DNA of 64,000 bases from Jonesia quinghaiensis DSM 15701 (GTDB lineage: Bacteria; Actinomycetota; Actinomycetes; Actinomycetales; Cellulomonadaceae), in contig NZ_AUHN01000011.1 in the NCBI RefSeq assembly GCF_000423205.1, positions 103,167-167,166 of the forward strand, in the 5' to 3' direction. This document shows positions 17,567 through 25,654 of this stretch, piece after piece. Positions within the stretch are counted from its first letter, which is position 1; each line of letters starts with the position of its first letter. The notes under the pieces were generated by a model that saw only the letters and a program-made list of their open reading frames with translations, was not told the DNA's origin and did not search any database. A program made the position numbers and the translations under genes.

Positions 17567-20500
17567 TTACCTAACCCACCCGGAGTGTTGTTTGTTCAGC
17601 TTCGACGTATCAACGGTGAGGGTGTCACCGTCAATGGTGATGGGAAGCCCCAGAAGATCTGAATACTGGTTCCCGTCATGCTCAAAGAACGGCGTGATTC
17701 GCCTGTCCCCGTAGTCATACCATTTGTCGTACCCCTTGAGAGTCACCGAGTAATCCATCCTGATGACACCATCAGCGAAGTACACCGACAGCGGGCCGGA
17801 AAGACCTGCAGGGTCGGGCTGCGTCTTTGCCCACAGGTTCTCTTGATTGTCATTGCTCACAATGAGTACTGGCTCAGTTTCCCAGCGGCGCTTTATACCC
17901 TTCATCCCATCCCAGTACCTGTCTTCCCAACTAACAATCTCGCATCCCTCAACCACAATGGTTTTAGGTGCGACACAGGCACTGAGAAGTGGCTCAACCT
18001 GAGCGATAGCTTCCTCAACTACCGCTTGCGTGTAACCACGGCTGAAAGTAACAACAGGAGCATCTGGGATCATGTTCACTCTAGTGTTAACCGCTTTTGG
18101 GGTCACAGTAATAGTGACGTCTTCCCCGTAGCTGATGTACTTCGACCCCTCTGGGGCACTGAACGTGTAAGTACCAGGAAGAACACCGAGGTAGCCCTCA
18201 GACTTTTCCATCTCCTGCGGTGTAATCCAGTTCGGGTCAACATTGAGCGGTAGTTGTTCATCAGATGAATACAACGACGGAATGGTGACGTCAACTCCGT
18301 TGACGGCTAGTGACTCTGGCGCTTGGAACACAAAGAGGTGCTGATCCATGCCTTGGGAGATACGCCAGTCGTCAAAGATCACTGCTTGACGGCCATCTTT
18401 AACCATCGTGAAAACAATGGTGTGGTTCTTTCCATTTTGTTTGAGTTTCGCAGTTACTTCCGCTGACTTGCCGATAGTTTTAACGGAGTCGATGCTGTAC
18501 TCCGTTGGGCGGTCTTCAGCAGCTGCGTAAACCTCATCAATGAGCAAAGCTCTGCCATCATTTGTGACGTTGGCGTCTAGCAATTCCAACGCTGCTGAGG
18601 CTTTGCCCTCAACAATGGCATCCAAGTACGCTTCAACCTTTTTTTGAGGGCCGTACTGGTTTTCCGCCAAATAGTTGCGAGCAAAAACACCGGAAACAAT
18701 CAACACAGTTAACGCTGCGGTAGTGATTCCAACAATCGCCCACACCTTTTTAGCCTGCGGACTCATTGGTGTACCAGCAGGCACGCCCCCATATAGCTGC
18801 ACACCTGAAGGTGTTTGCGCCGGTCCCCCTGCCATTGGTGCACCAACTGGCATTGCTTGGGTTTGCGATGGAACTGGTTGGGTATACGCCGCCGGTGCTG
18901 GTGGGGCGGGTGGTGCAGGCGGCGCATTCACCGTGTGCGGTTCTGGCTGCGTTGTTTGCACAGCTGAGTCTTGCGGCACCACTTCAGCCGGTTGCGCCGG
19001 TGCTTCTACAGACGCCACTGCCTGCGTTTGCGGCGCGGGCGCCGATGCTGGTGTCGGTGCTGGCGCGGGTGCAGCGCCGGACATTGCTAATGCAACGGTT
19101 TGAGGGCTGTTCACCCGCCACAACAAGACGCGTGCAAGCCCCGCTGGTAGGACCCGCAACACTTGTGGCGCCACGAAACGCGCGCACAACTCAACAATCA
19201 AACCGAGAACTGCTAGAACCAAAAATGTCCACGGCGCTGGCGCAAAGCCACCGGATTGTTCACCCATGCCAGTTGTTGCAGACGAGTTAGAAACCGTTCC
19301 GATAGCAAGCAGCCCTAATCCGCCGATTGCGTACACGGCTGGCAAAATAGCCCACTGCCCGTTGGGTGCAGTTCCAAAGCCCCACGTTGCACGCCACCGC
19401 ACACCGGCTATGAACAATGCAGCCAGAACCACAATCGGCAATACGATACGCACCACCAGTGGCAGTTCGGACGAAAACATCATCAACGAAGAAGCGCCGC
19501 TTGAGTCCCCAAATGTGGAGCTGTACACACCGGAGATTTCAACCGCTGACAGCGATCCCACAGCCAATGCGTTTGCTGCAACTAACGGCAGAGCAAGAGG
19601 GAAGCCCAGTAACAATGCCACTCGTGCATCGTCAGCTTCGACGAGCATCGTTATGTATGTCACTGTCCCCAACAACAAGGCCAGTCCCCCCAAGTGCGCC
19701 ACGGCAACGCGGCTTCCTTGGCGCCACATCAGCGGGATATTCGGGACTCCCGGGTAGCCGAGACTGCGGTAGGTGGCAGCGAAAATGACAATCGCTGACA
19801 GCAAGACGCCCCACACGGACAATGCCCGCATGGAGAACCCGCCACTATCAGGATCGCCCACATAGAAGGGGACAACTGCAGTCAGAAGAGTAACAATCAC
19901 GGCAAATCCACCACCAGCAACGGATGCCACGATCGCTCGGGTGGCACCGTGTGGGAGCGCTAGACCGCCTGTGATTTTCCGCCCAAACAGCATTAATGCG
20001 GCAATGGCCGCGATGGGTATCACAACAGGGAAAAAGAAAATCGAGGCAGAAACCTCGTAACTGCTGGAGTCGAACGCCGATTTAATCTCCCCTCCCCCGC
20101 TGAGCGGGCTGAGGAATCCCATTCCAACCAAGTGAATAATGGCGGCATACCATGAACCGGAAACGCTCTCGCCCATGGTCAAGGCATTGTTATCGGCGGA
20201 AAGTCCCATGAGGAGGAGCAGAACAGCGACAATCGATGCCGCGAAGGCGCCCGCCAAAGCAAGCGCTCCGTACAGACCCCCTGCTATCCAGTGTGCTGGT
20301 GGCATCGTTTGCGCGTATTGTGCCGCCGATGCTTGTGGCTGAGGAGCAGGGCCAGCTGGCGTTGGTGCTGCGGCCTGGACCGGGGCAGGTGCAGGTGCAG
20401 GTGTCGGAGCAGGTGGGGCAGGAGCCTCCGCAACAGGTGGCGCAGGGGGTGCCGGTGGGGCAGGTGGAGCCGGGGCATCCGCGACGGGTGGTGCTGGCGG

Positions 20501-20665
20501 TGCTGGCGCATCGGCGGATGGAGCAGCGGGTGCCGCAGGAGACGCAACGCTTTCTTGACCTGCAGTGACAGGTGGAGCGGGTGGGGGTGGCGGCGCCTGC
20601 TGGTGCCCAGCGGCGTCGCTCTCCTGTGGCTGTGACGCCTCAGGAGAGTCGCTTTGGTTTGTCAT
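17567..20665 (-). CDS. Large multi-pass membrane protein with Pro/Ala-rich tail and extracellular domain (paralog 1)
   Basis: 1032 residues in order: an acidic start (MTNQSDSPEASQPQ), a long Pro/Ala low-complexity cytoplasmic region to about 125, roughly ten membrane helices (about 130-520), a second Pro/Ala linker, one more helix (about 675-695), and an approximately 330-residue extracytoplasmic part. That part begins QYGPQKKVEAYLDAI, an NTF2/TcaA-like feel, and contains a conserved Cys pair (LLSACVAP...EGCEI) that could form a disulfide. It ends ITIDGDTLTVDTSKLNKQH. The adjacent upstream gene is a full-length paralog. No function known. A sensor or envelope-stress role is possible but not shown by sequence. 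Confidence 0.78.
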   Translation of the reverse strand: MTNQSDSPEASQPQESDAAGHQQAPPPPPAPPVTAGQESVASPAAPAAPSADAPAPPAPPVADAPAPPAPPAPPAPPVAEAPAPPAPTPAPAPAPVQAAAPTPAGPAPQPQASAAQYAQTMPPAHWIAGGLYGALALAGAFAASIVAVLLLLMGLSADNNALTMGESVSGSWYAAIIHLVGMGFLSPLSGGGEIKSAFDSSSYEVSASIFFFPVVIPIAAIAALMLFGRKITGGLALPHGATRAIVASVAGGGFAVIVTLLTAVVPFYVGDPDSGGFSMRALSVWGVLLSAIVIFAATYRSLGYPGVPNIPLMWRQGSRVAVAHLGGLALLLGTVTYITMLVEADDARVALLLGFPLALPLVAANALAVGSLSAVEISGVYSSTFGDSSGASSLMMFSSELPLVVRIVLPIVVLAALFIAGVRWRATWGFGTAPNGQWAILPAVYAIGGLGLLAIGTVSNSSATTGMGEQSGGFAPAPWTFLVLAVLGLIVELCARFVAPQVLRVLPAGLARVLLWRVNSPQTVALAMSGAAPAPAPTPASAPAPQTQAVASVEAPAQPAEVVPQDSAVQTTQPEPHTVNAPPAPPAPPAPAAYTQPVPSQTQAMPVGAPMAGGPAQTPSGVQLYGGVPAGTPMSPQAKKVWAIVGITTAALTVLIVSGVFARNYLAENQYGPQKKVEAYLDAIVEGKASAALELLDANVTNDGRALLIDEVYAAAEDRPTEYSIDSVKTIGKSAEVTAKLKQNGKNHTIVFTMVKDGRQAVIFDDWRISQGMDQHLFVFQAPESLAVNGVDVTIPSLYSSDEQLPLNVDPNWITPQEMEKSEGYLGVLPGTYTFSAPEGSKYISYGEDVTITVTPKAVNTRVNMIPDAPVVTFSRGYTQAVVEEAIAQVEPLLSACVAPKTIVVEGCEIVSWEDRYWDGMKGIKRRWETEPVLIVSNDNQENLWAKTQPDPAGLSGPLSVYFADGVIRMDYSVTLKGYDKWYDYGDRRITPFFEHDGNQYSDLLGLPITIDGDTLTVDTSKLNKQHSGWVR

Positions 20666-20692
20666 TATGTGAGTCCTTGTTCAGTGATTAAT

Positions 20693-20721
20693 GTTCGCTG
20701 TGAACTCACTGAAGGTAGCAA
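20693..20721 (-). promoter_or_regulatory. Conserved upstream block of paralog 1
   Basis: 29 bp identical to a block at the same distance from the start of the second paralog (24042-24070), although the sequences between block and start differ more. Conservation of this block after duplication suggests a promoter or regulator site. Confidence 0.5.
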
Positions 20722-20840
20722 TCAGCCCGGAAACACGCCAAAGCTTTAGGCTTGCATGTGGAGAACTCCCCACTCATTTCTTACTCCCGCCCACCCCACT
20801 TTTTCCGTCCCCCACGCCGTTGGCATCGTGCAAAATTGAC

Positions 20841-20990
20841 ACGAGTTCGTGGTTCCACCAGCGAGTTCGTGGTTGGGAACCACGAACCCACGACCTTCAG
20901 GACGATCTCGCTGCGAAACCACGAAGTCACCGCGAGATCACCTCCATCTCGGAGGGACTTCGCGGTGACTCCATGGTGACTTCTCAGCGG
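20841..20990. repeat. Dispersed TTCGTGG palindromic repeat, copy A
   Basis: Noncoding segment between the paralogs with two GAGTTCGTGGTT units, the hairpin GTTCGTGGTT-GGG-AACCACGAAC, then TTCAGGACGATCTCG and GAAACCACGAAGTC. A second small GAGATC...ATCTC hairpin follows. The same strings recur at 30157 (reverse orientation) and 34008. Confidence 0.65.
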
Positions 20991-21071
20991 CACAATGGTT
21001 CAGCGCCTCGTCGGTGTCGACGTTGCTTCGGCGGCGAACCATGAGCGCCTGGGCGCGGACTTACCGGCGCA

Positions 21072-24014
21072 CTACTTCACCCAACTGTCGTGTTGTTTGT
21101 TGAGCTTCGAGGTATCAACGGTGAGCGTGTCACCATCGATGGTGATGGGCAGGGCAAGGGGGTCAGAGAACAATGAGCCTCCACTTTCAACGAAGGGACG
21201 AATGTTGTGGGTTCGCCCCTCATTCCAGTCATCGTCTCCCTCATTACGTGCGGAGTAGACCAGGTCGATCCTGCCCTCGACAAGAAACACTGACAGATCC
21301 CCTGTCACGGTTGATGGATCTGGCTGCTCATACTCCCACATTCCGTTGAGCTCATTGGCAACAAGGAGCTGCGGCTCTTCGCCCCACGTCCGCTCAATGT
21401 CGGTCATCGCGTCCCAGTACTTGTTTTCCCAGCTCGCGATTTCACAACCTTCCGGGACAATCACATTGCGCGTAAGGCACGCATCGAGCAGCGGTTCGAC
21501 TTGCGCTAACGCGTCATCAACAACAGCTTGGGTGTAGCCGCGTTGGAATGCCACTGTCGGCGTTTTTGGCCCCTCTTCGCCCCAGCCAAAACCTGTGTCA
21601 TCGCTTTGGCGTTCGCCTGGAGTGATGGTCACTGTTACATCTGGTCCGTAGCTGACGTATTTTGTTCCCGCTGGCGCCTTGAACGTGTAGGTTCCTGGGA
21701 GGACTGGGAGGTAACCCTCAGCTTCTTCCATGGCGTATTGGGCCATGGTTTCCGCTGACGCGCCTTGCGGGAGCGGCTCATCCGCAGAGTGCATGCGAGG
21801 AACACTGAGGTCTAGTCCATTGACGTTGAGGGTGTCAGTTGCCTGGAACACAAACAGGTTTTGTTCCATACCTGAGGTGATTCGCCAGTCGTCGAAGAAC
21901 ATACTTTGGCGCCCGTCAGCGACCAGAGTGAAGATGATGGGGTAGTTTTTCCCCTCTTGTTTCACCTGAGCAGTGACCTGAACTGCCTCTTCCCCGTATT
22001 CCACATCGTCGATGCGGAACTCTGTTGGCCGGTTCTCAGCAGCCGCGTACACGTCATCTGCGAGCATCACCCGGTCGGTGCTGGTGACGTTGACGTCCAG
22101 CAGCGACAGGGCGTCGCTTGCTCTGCCGTCGACGAGTGCTGTGAGGTACTCTTCCACTTTTTGTTGCGGACCAAACTGGTTGTTAGCGAGGTAGTTGCGT
22201 GTTGCGTTGCCGGCGATGAGCAACACTGTCAGCGCTACGACACTGATTCCGGCTATTGCCCATGCTTTTTTCGCTTGTGGGCTTAGTGGTTTCGCCGTTG
22301 GCAGTGGGTCACCATCCGGTGAGCCGGTTGAGTGGGAGGCCGGGTTTGCTTGAGCAGGTGATCCCGATGCGCTATCCGGGGAACCAGCAGCATCTGCTGG
22401 TTCTGCACCGACAGGCGCGGGTTGCTCTTGTGCGCCTAACCCAGTGGTCCCTGCGGTCCCAGCAACCCCTGCGGCAGCCGGTGCAGTCACCACGGTTGCG
22501 TGTGGATTGTTCACTCGGAATGTTAAGACACTCACGAGCCCTGGGGGCAAAACGCGTAGGAGCTGTGGTGCAACGTACCGAGCGCTTGCTTCAACAGCGA
22601 CACCGATGATCGCCAACACGAGGAAGGTCCACGGAGCAGGGGCAATCCCTGTGGTGTCTTGGCCAACCATGGGCGCGCGTATGGCAAAGTGCATTGTTCC
22701 GATGGCGAGAAGTACCAGCCCGACTCCACCGTAAACGGCGGGTAATATTGCCCACTGGCTATTGCGTGCCGTCGTAAATCCTGCGGTTGACCGCCATCGC
22801 AAACCTGCGATAAGTAGCGCTGCCACGGCAACGATTGGTAGCAGAATACGCACCCATACGGGTAGTTCACTGGAGAACATTGTCAGCGTGTCGTTGACGG
22901 CGCCGTTGTCAGCGGTTATTGCAATGTCACCGGTAAACATGACCGTTGACATTGAGCCAATGGCTACGGCGTTGGCTGCAAGTATGGGCAGCAGCAGAGG
23001 AAACCCTGCAATCACCATGGAACGCGCATCGTCGGCTTGACTGACGACAACGACAAAAGCGATGACGCCTAAGAGCAACGCCACACCGCCGAGGTGCGCT
23101 ACGGCGACCCGAATACCTTGACCCCAGATGCGCGCGATGACAGATCCGGTTGTTGGGCTTGAGGAACCGGACTGCTTGGAATGACCAAGAGTACGGTAAC
23201 TAACGGCGAAAATAACGAGGGCCGACAGCAGCATGCCCCACACCGTCAATGCGCGCAGGGTGAACTCGCCCTCATCAGGGGAACCAAACTTTATTGGAAT
23301 CAGCGCAGTCAACAGCGCGAGCGCGACGGCAAATCCAAGACCAGCGGTTGAGGCGATGACTGCTCTTGTAGGTCCATGCGGCAGTGTCATACCGCCGGTG
23401 ACGCGTCGACCATATAGCGCTACGGCGCAGATCGCGGCAACGGGAACGATCACTGGGACAAAGAACGCGGACATATTGACGTCCACGGCAACCAAGCCGA
23501 ACCCAGCTTCCACCTGGGCAGTTCCCGTTAAGGGGCTGAGGAATCCCATGCTCATGAACTGGATGATGGCCGCAAACCAAGCACCACCGAGGTTTTCTGG
23601 TCCATCTATGTCACTGGAGCCGGCAGTAAGGCCAGTAAGAAGAAGCATCACAGTCAGCAACGAGGCAGCAAATGCGCCGGCTAACGCGAGTGCGCCGTAG
23701 AGCCCTGCTGTCTTCCAGTGTGCGGGTGTTAAAGCCCGCAGTACCTGGGGTATGACTGATGGAGGGTTTTGTGCTGATGTTTCGTGTGTCTGCGGCGCGG
23801 GTGCAGGTGCTGGCACTGTTGCGGCGGCAGACAGTGGCGCTGGGGGCGCCGTTGGTGCTGGCGCTGGGGGTTCTGGCGGCGGAACCTGTTGCGCGTCTGG
23901 ATTATGGGGTGGAGCGGGAACCGCTCCGGGCGGGGTGGCGCTGGTCTGCTGTTGGGCAGACGAGTCGCTCTCCTTCGGCATGGAAGCCTCAGAAGAGTCG
24001 CTTGGGCTGGTCAT
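21072..24014 (-). CDS. Large multi-pass membrane protein with Pro/Ala-rich tail and extracellular domain (paralog 2)
   Basis: Same architecture as the downstream paralog and alignable along its length: Ser/Pro/Ala-rich N-terminus (MTSPSDSSEASMPKESD), TPAHWKTAGLYGALALAGAF opening the membrane domain, a second linker, a single helix, and an extracytoplasmic domain with the conserved Cys pair (LLDACLTR...EGCEI). The last approximately 25 residues (ITIDGDTLTVDTSKLNKQH) are almost identical in both. I choose the ATG at 24014, with AGGA upstream; a TTG five codons earlier is also possible. Function unknown. Confidence 0.78.
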   Translation of the reverse strand: MTSPSDSSEASMPKESDSSAQQQTSATPPGAVPAPPHNPDAQQVPPPEPPAPAPTAPPAPLSAAATVPAPAPAPQTHETSAQNPPSVIPQVLRALTPAHWKTAGLYGALALAGAFAASLLTVMLLLTGLTAGSSDIDGPENLGGAWFAAIIQFMSMGFLSPLTGTAQVEAGFGLVAVDVNMSAFFVPVIVPVAAICAVALYGRRVTGGMTLPHGPTRAVIASTAGLGFAVALALLTALIPIKFGSPDEGEFTLRALTVWGMLLSALVIFAVSYRTLGHSKQSGSSSPTTGSVIARIWGQGIRVAVAHLGGVALLLGVIAFVVVVSQADDARSMVIAGFPLLLPILAANAVAIGSMSTVMFTGDIAITADNGAVNDTLTMFSSELPVWVRILLPIVAVAALLIAGLRWRSTAGFTTARNSQWAILPAVYGGVGLVLLAIGTMHFAIRAPMVGQDTTGIAPAPWTFLVLAIIGVAVEASARYVAPQLLRVLPPGLVSVLTFRVNNPHATVVTAPAAAGVAGTAGTTGLGAQEQPAPVGAEPADAAGSPDSASGSPAQANPASHSTGSPDGDPLPTAKPLSPQAKKAWAIAGISVVALTVLLIAGNATRNYLANNQFGPQQKVEEYLTALVDGRASDALSLLDVNVTSTDRVMLADDVYAAAENRPTEFRIDDVEYGEEAVQVTAQVKQEGKNYPIIFTLVADGRQSMFFDDWRITSGMEQNLFVFQATDTLNVNGLDLSVPRMHSADEPLPQGASAETMAQYAMEEAEGYLPVLPGTYTFKAPAGTKYVSYGPDVTVTITPGERQSDDTGFGWGEEGPKTPTVAFQRGYTQAVVDDALAQVEPLLDACLTRNVIVPEGCEIASWENKYWDAMTDIERTWGEEPQLLVANELNGMWEYEQPDPSTVTGDLSVFLVEGRIDLVYSARNEGDDDWNEGRTHNIRPFVESGGSLFSDPLALPITIDGDTLTVDTSKLNKQHDSWVK

Positions 24015-24041
24015 GGTGCAGATCCTCAATCAGTGATAAGT

Positions 24042-24070
24042 GTTCGCTGTGAACTCACTGAAGGTAGCAA
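24042..24070 (-). promoter_or_regulatory. Conserved upstream block of paralog 2
   Basis: Identical 29 bp to the block before paralog 1, ending in TTGCTACC at its upstream side on the coding strand. This shows that the duplication included the control region. Confidence 0.5.
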
Positions 24071-24120
24071 GGCGCTGAAGAACTCACCAAACCCCGGGGT
24101 GTCGAACTGTGGACAACTGT

Positions 24121-24744
24121 CTACATGCGCGCCGTGCCCGTAGCGGCTTGTGCTAAGGCGCTAGCGAGCAACCGGGCCGATGCCCGACTTTTTTCTGTGT
24201 CTCTGGTTGCCAACCAGGTAGCCCCCAACCCGGATGCGCACGTTGTTAGCACCTCGGCAAGGCTCCGCAGTGGCATCACCAACGTGTTGCCGGTACTTGC
24301 CCGCCAGGCTTTGAGTAGTTCGCTCACGTGGTTGACGTATTGTTCATGTTCCCATGCGGGTATGCCGGCGAGCTCTGGTGTGCGTGACGCTGTTGCGGTG
24401 AGTTCAGCGATGAGGATGTGGTGTTCAGGGTCCTGTTGCACACGGTCAAGATAGGCCATCAATGCTGCCAGCAATGCGTCAAAGAAGCTGGTAGGCTGAC
24501 CGCTAACAGCATCCCACGCCTCTTTGAGTGAGGCGTCGAGTTCCCGATGGAGCAATGCTGAGAACAGCTCCTCTTTTGATGAGAAGCAGTAATGGAACGC
24601 CCCATGTGGCATTCCTGCATGGGCGGTGATGGCTCGTGTTGTTGCCGCCGCTATCCCTGATTCCTTCATGATGTGCTGGGCTGCGTCCATGAGCAGTTCG
24701 CGGCGTTGCGCCGCTGGCATGCGAGGTCGGTTTTTCTCAGCCAT
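24121..24744 (-). CDS. TetR family transcriptional regulator
   Basis: 207 residues from the ATG with AGGAGAAGG upstream. TetR HTH seen at ATTRAITAHAGMPHGAFHYCF; C-terminal region of the TetR_C type with SELLKAWRAS. It is divergent from a GNAT gene, and the gap of about 215 bp holds several TTGGCCA palindromes, very likely its operators. This suggests self-repression and repression of the acetyltransferase, released by an unknown ligand. Confidence 0.88.
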   Translation of the reverse strand: MAEKNRPRMPAAQRRELLMDAAQHIMKESGIAAATTRAITAHAGMPHGAFHYCFSSKEELFSALLHRELDASLKEAWDAVSGQPTSFFDALLAALMAYLDRVQQDPEHHILIAELTATASRTPELAGIPAWEHEQYVNHVSELLKAWRASTGNTLVMPLRSLAEVLTTCASGLGATWLATRDTEKSRASARLLASALAQAATGTARM

Positions 24745-24810
24745 GCACCTTCTCCTGTCATGTGTAGCGCACTGAGGGCATGACGTGGCATATTTTTTGC
24801 TGCACACCCT

Positions 24811-24830
24811 AGTTGGCCATGTGGCCAACT
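24811..24830. promoter_or_regulatory. TTGGCCA operator 1
   Basis: AGTTGGCCA-TG-TGGCCAACT, a perfect 9+2+9 palindrome about 65 bp upstream of the TetR start codon. Confidence 0.65.
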
Positions 24831-24883
24831 TTAAAATATACAGCGGACAGGGGCTTTTATGCTAGGCCTTACGTGCTCCGCGT

Positions 24884-24920
24884 AAAGTTGGCCAAATGAC
24901 TTGGCCACTTGGCCAACTTT
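24884..24920. promoter_or_regulatory. TTGGCCA operator 2 (double site)
   Basis: AAAGTTGGCCAA and TTGGCCAACTTT form a 12-bp inverted repeat with a 13-bp spacer that holds a third TTGGCCA. It ends 41 bp before the GNAT start, so bound repressor would cover that promoter. Confidence 0.65.
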
Positions 24921-24961
24921 GTTTAGGCTGGGAATCCACCCGCATCGGCCGAGGAGTCCAC

Positions 24962-25585
24962 ATGACAACCCTGCTCCATCCCGCAACATACGCAGACGTC
25001 AATGACGTAGCCGAGGTCATGGCCCACGCATTCCGCAATGACCCGCCCATGTCAGCCGTTTTAGGCCCATCTGACGACCTGCCCGCCCGCGCACACCACC
25101 TTTTCAGCTACTTCATGCATGCTGGCCCGCTGCAGCACGGAACAGTTGATGTGGTGCGTGACGTAGGCAGCGGAAAGATTCTTGGGGCCGCCATTTGGCA
25201 CGCCCCACACAGTGGTCACTCCACATTTCAAGACATTCTCAACGCACAACACATCGTCAAAGCGTTCGGTATTCGCGGTATCCGGCGCGCTTTAGCTGCC
25301 TCACGTGCCACCCAACGCCACCACCCAACCGCACCGCACTGGTACTTGCAAGCCATTGGCGTGACCCCACAAGCACGGGGGCGCGGCATTGCGTCGCAAC
25401 TCATCAAACATCGCCTCGGCCAAGCGGACGCTGCAGGTATGCCCGCGTATTTGGAGTCATCCACCGAAGCGACATCGGTGCTGTACCGTCGCCACGGATT
25501 CATTGAGTTGCCGCCGATGCGCGGGTACCCTGGCCCAGCCCCTCGCCCGATGTGGCGGCCAGTACCCGAAAATCCCACAGCGTAG
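24962..25585 (+). CDS. GNAT family N-acetyltransferase under TetR control
   Basis: 207 residues; GAGGAG lies 5 nt before the ATG. The acetyl-CoA binding motif is AIGVTPQARGRGIASQLIKH (about residues 128-147), followed by YLESSTEATSVLYRRHGF, as in acetyltransferases acting on small molecules. Its only visible regulator is the divergent TetR gene, an arrangement common for detoxification or antibiotic-modifying enzymes. The real substrate is unknown. Confidence 0.85.
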   Translation: MTTLLHPATYADVNDVAEVMAHAFRNDPPMSAVLGPSDDLPARAHHLFSYFMHAGPLQHGTVDVVRDVGSGKILGAAIWHAPHSGHSTFQDILNAQHIVKAFGIRGIRRALAASRATQRHHPTAPHWYLQAIGVTPQARGRGIASQLIKHRLGQADAAGMPAYLESSTEATSVLYRRHGFIELPPMRGYPGPAPRPMWRPVPENPTA

Positions 25586-25654
25586 TGCTCTGGTTAGGTG
25601 CACATAACGCTGAGGAACGGGCGAAGCCTCAGGCAACCACGCCGCCAATGCCCG

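Noticed and set aside
20284..20640. Pro/Ala-rich repeats as a CRISPR or minisatellite
   Set aside because: They are irregular codon-level repeats encoding the low-complexity tail of a membrane protein; there is no spacer-repeat pattern.
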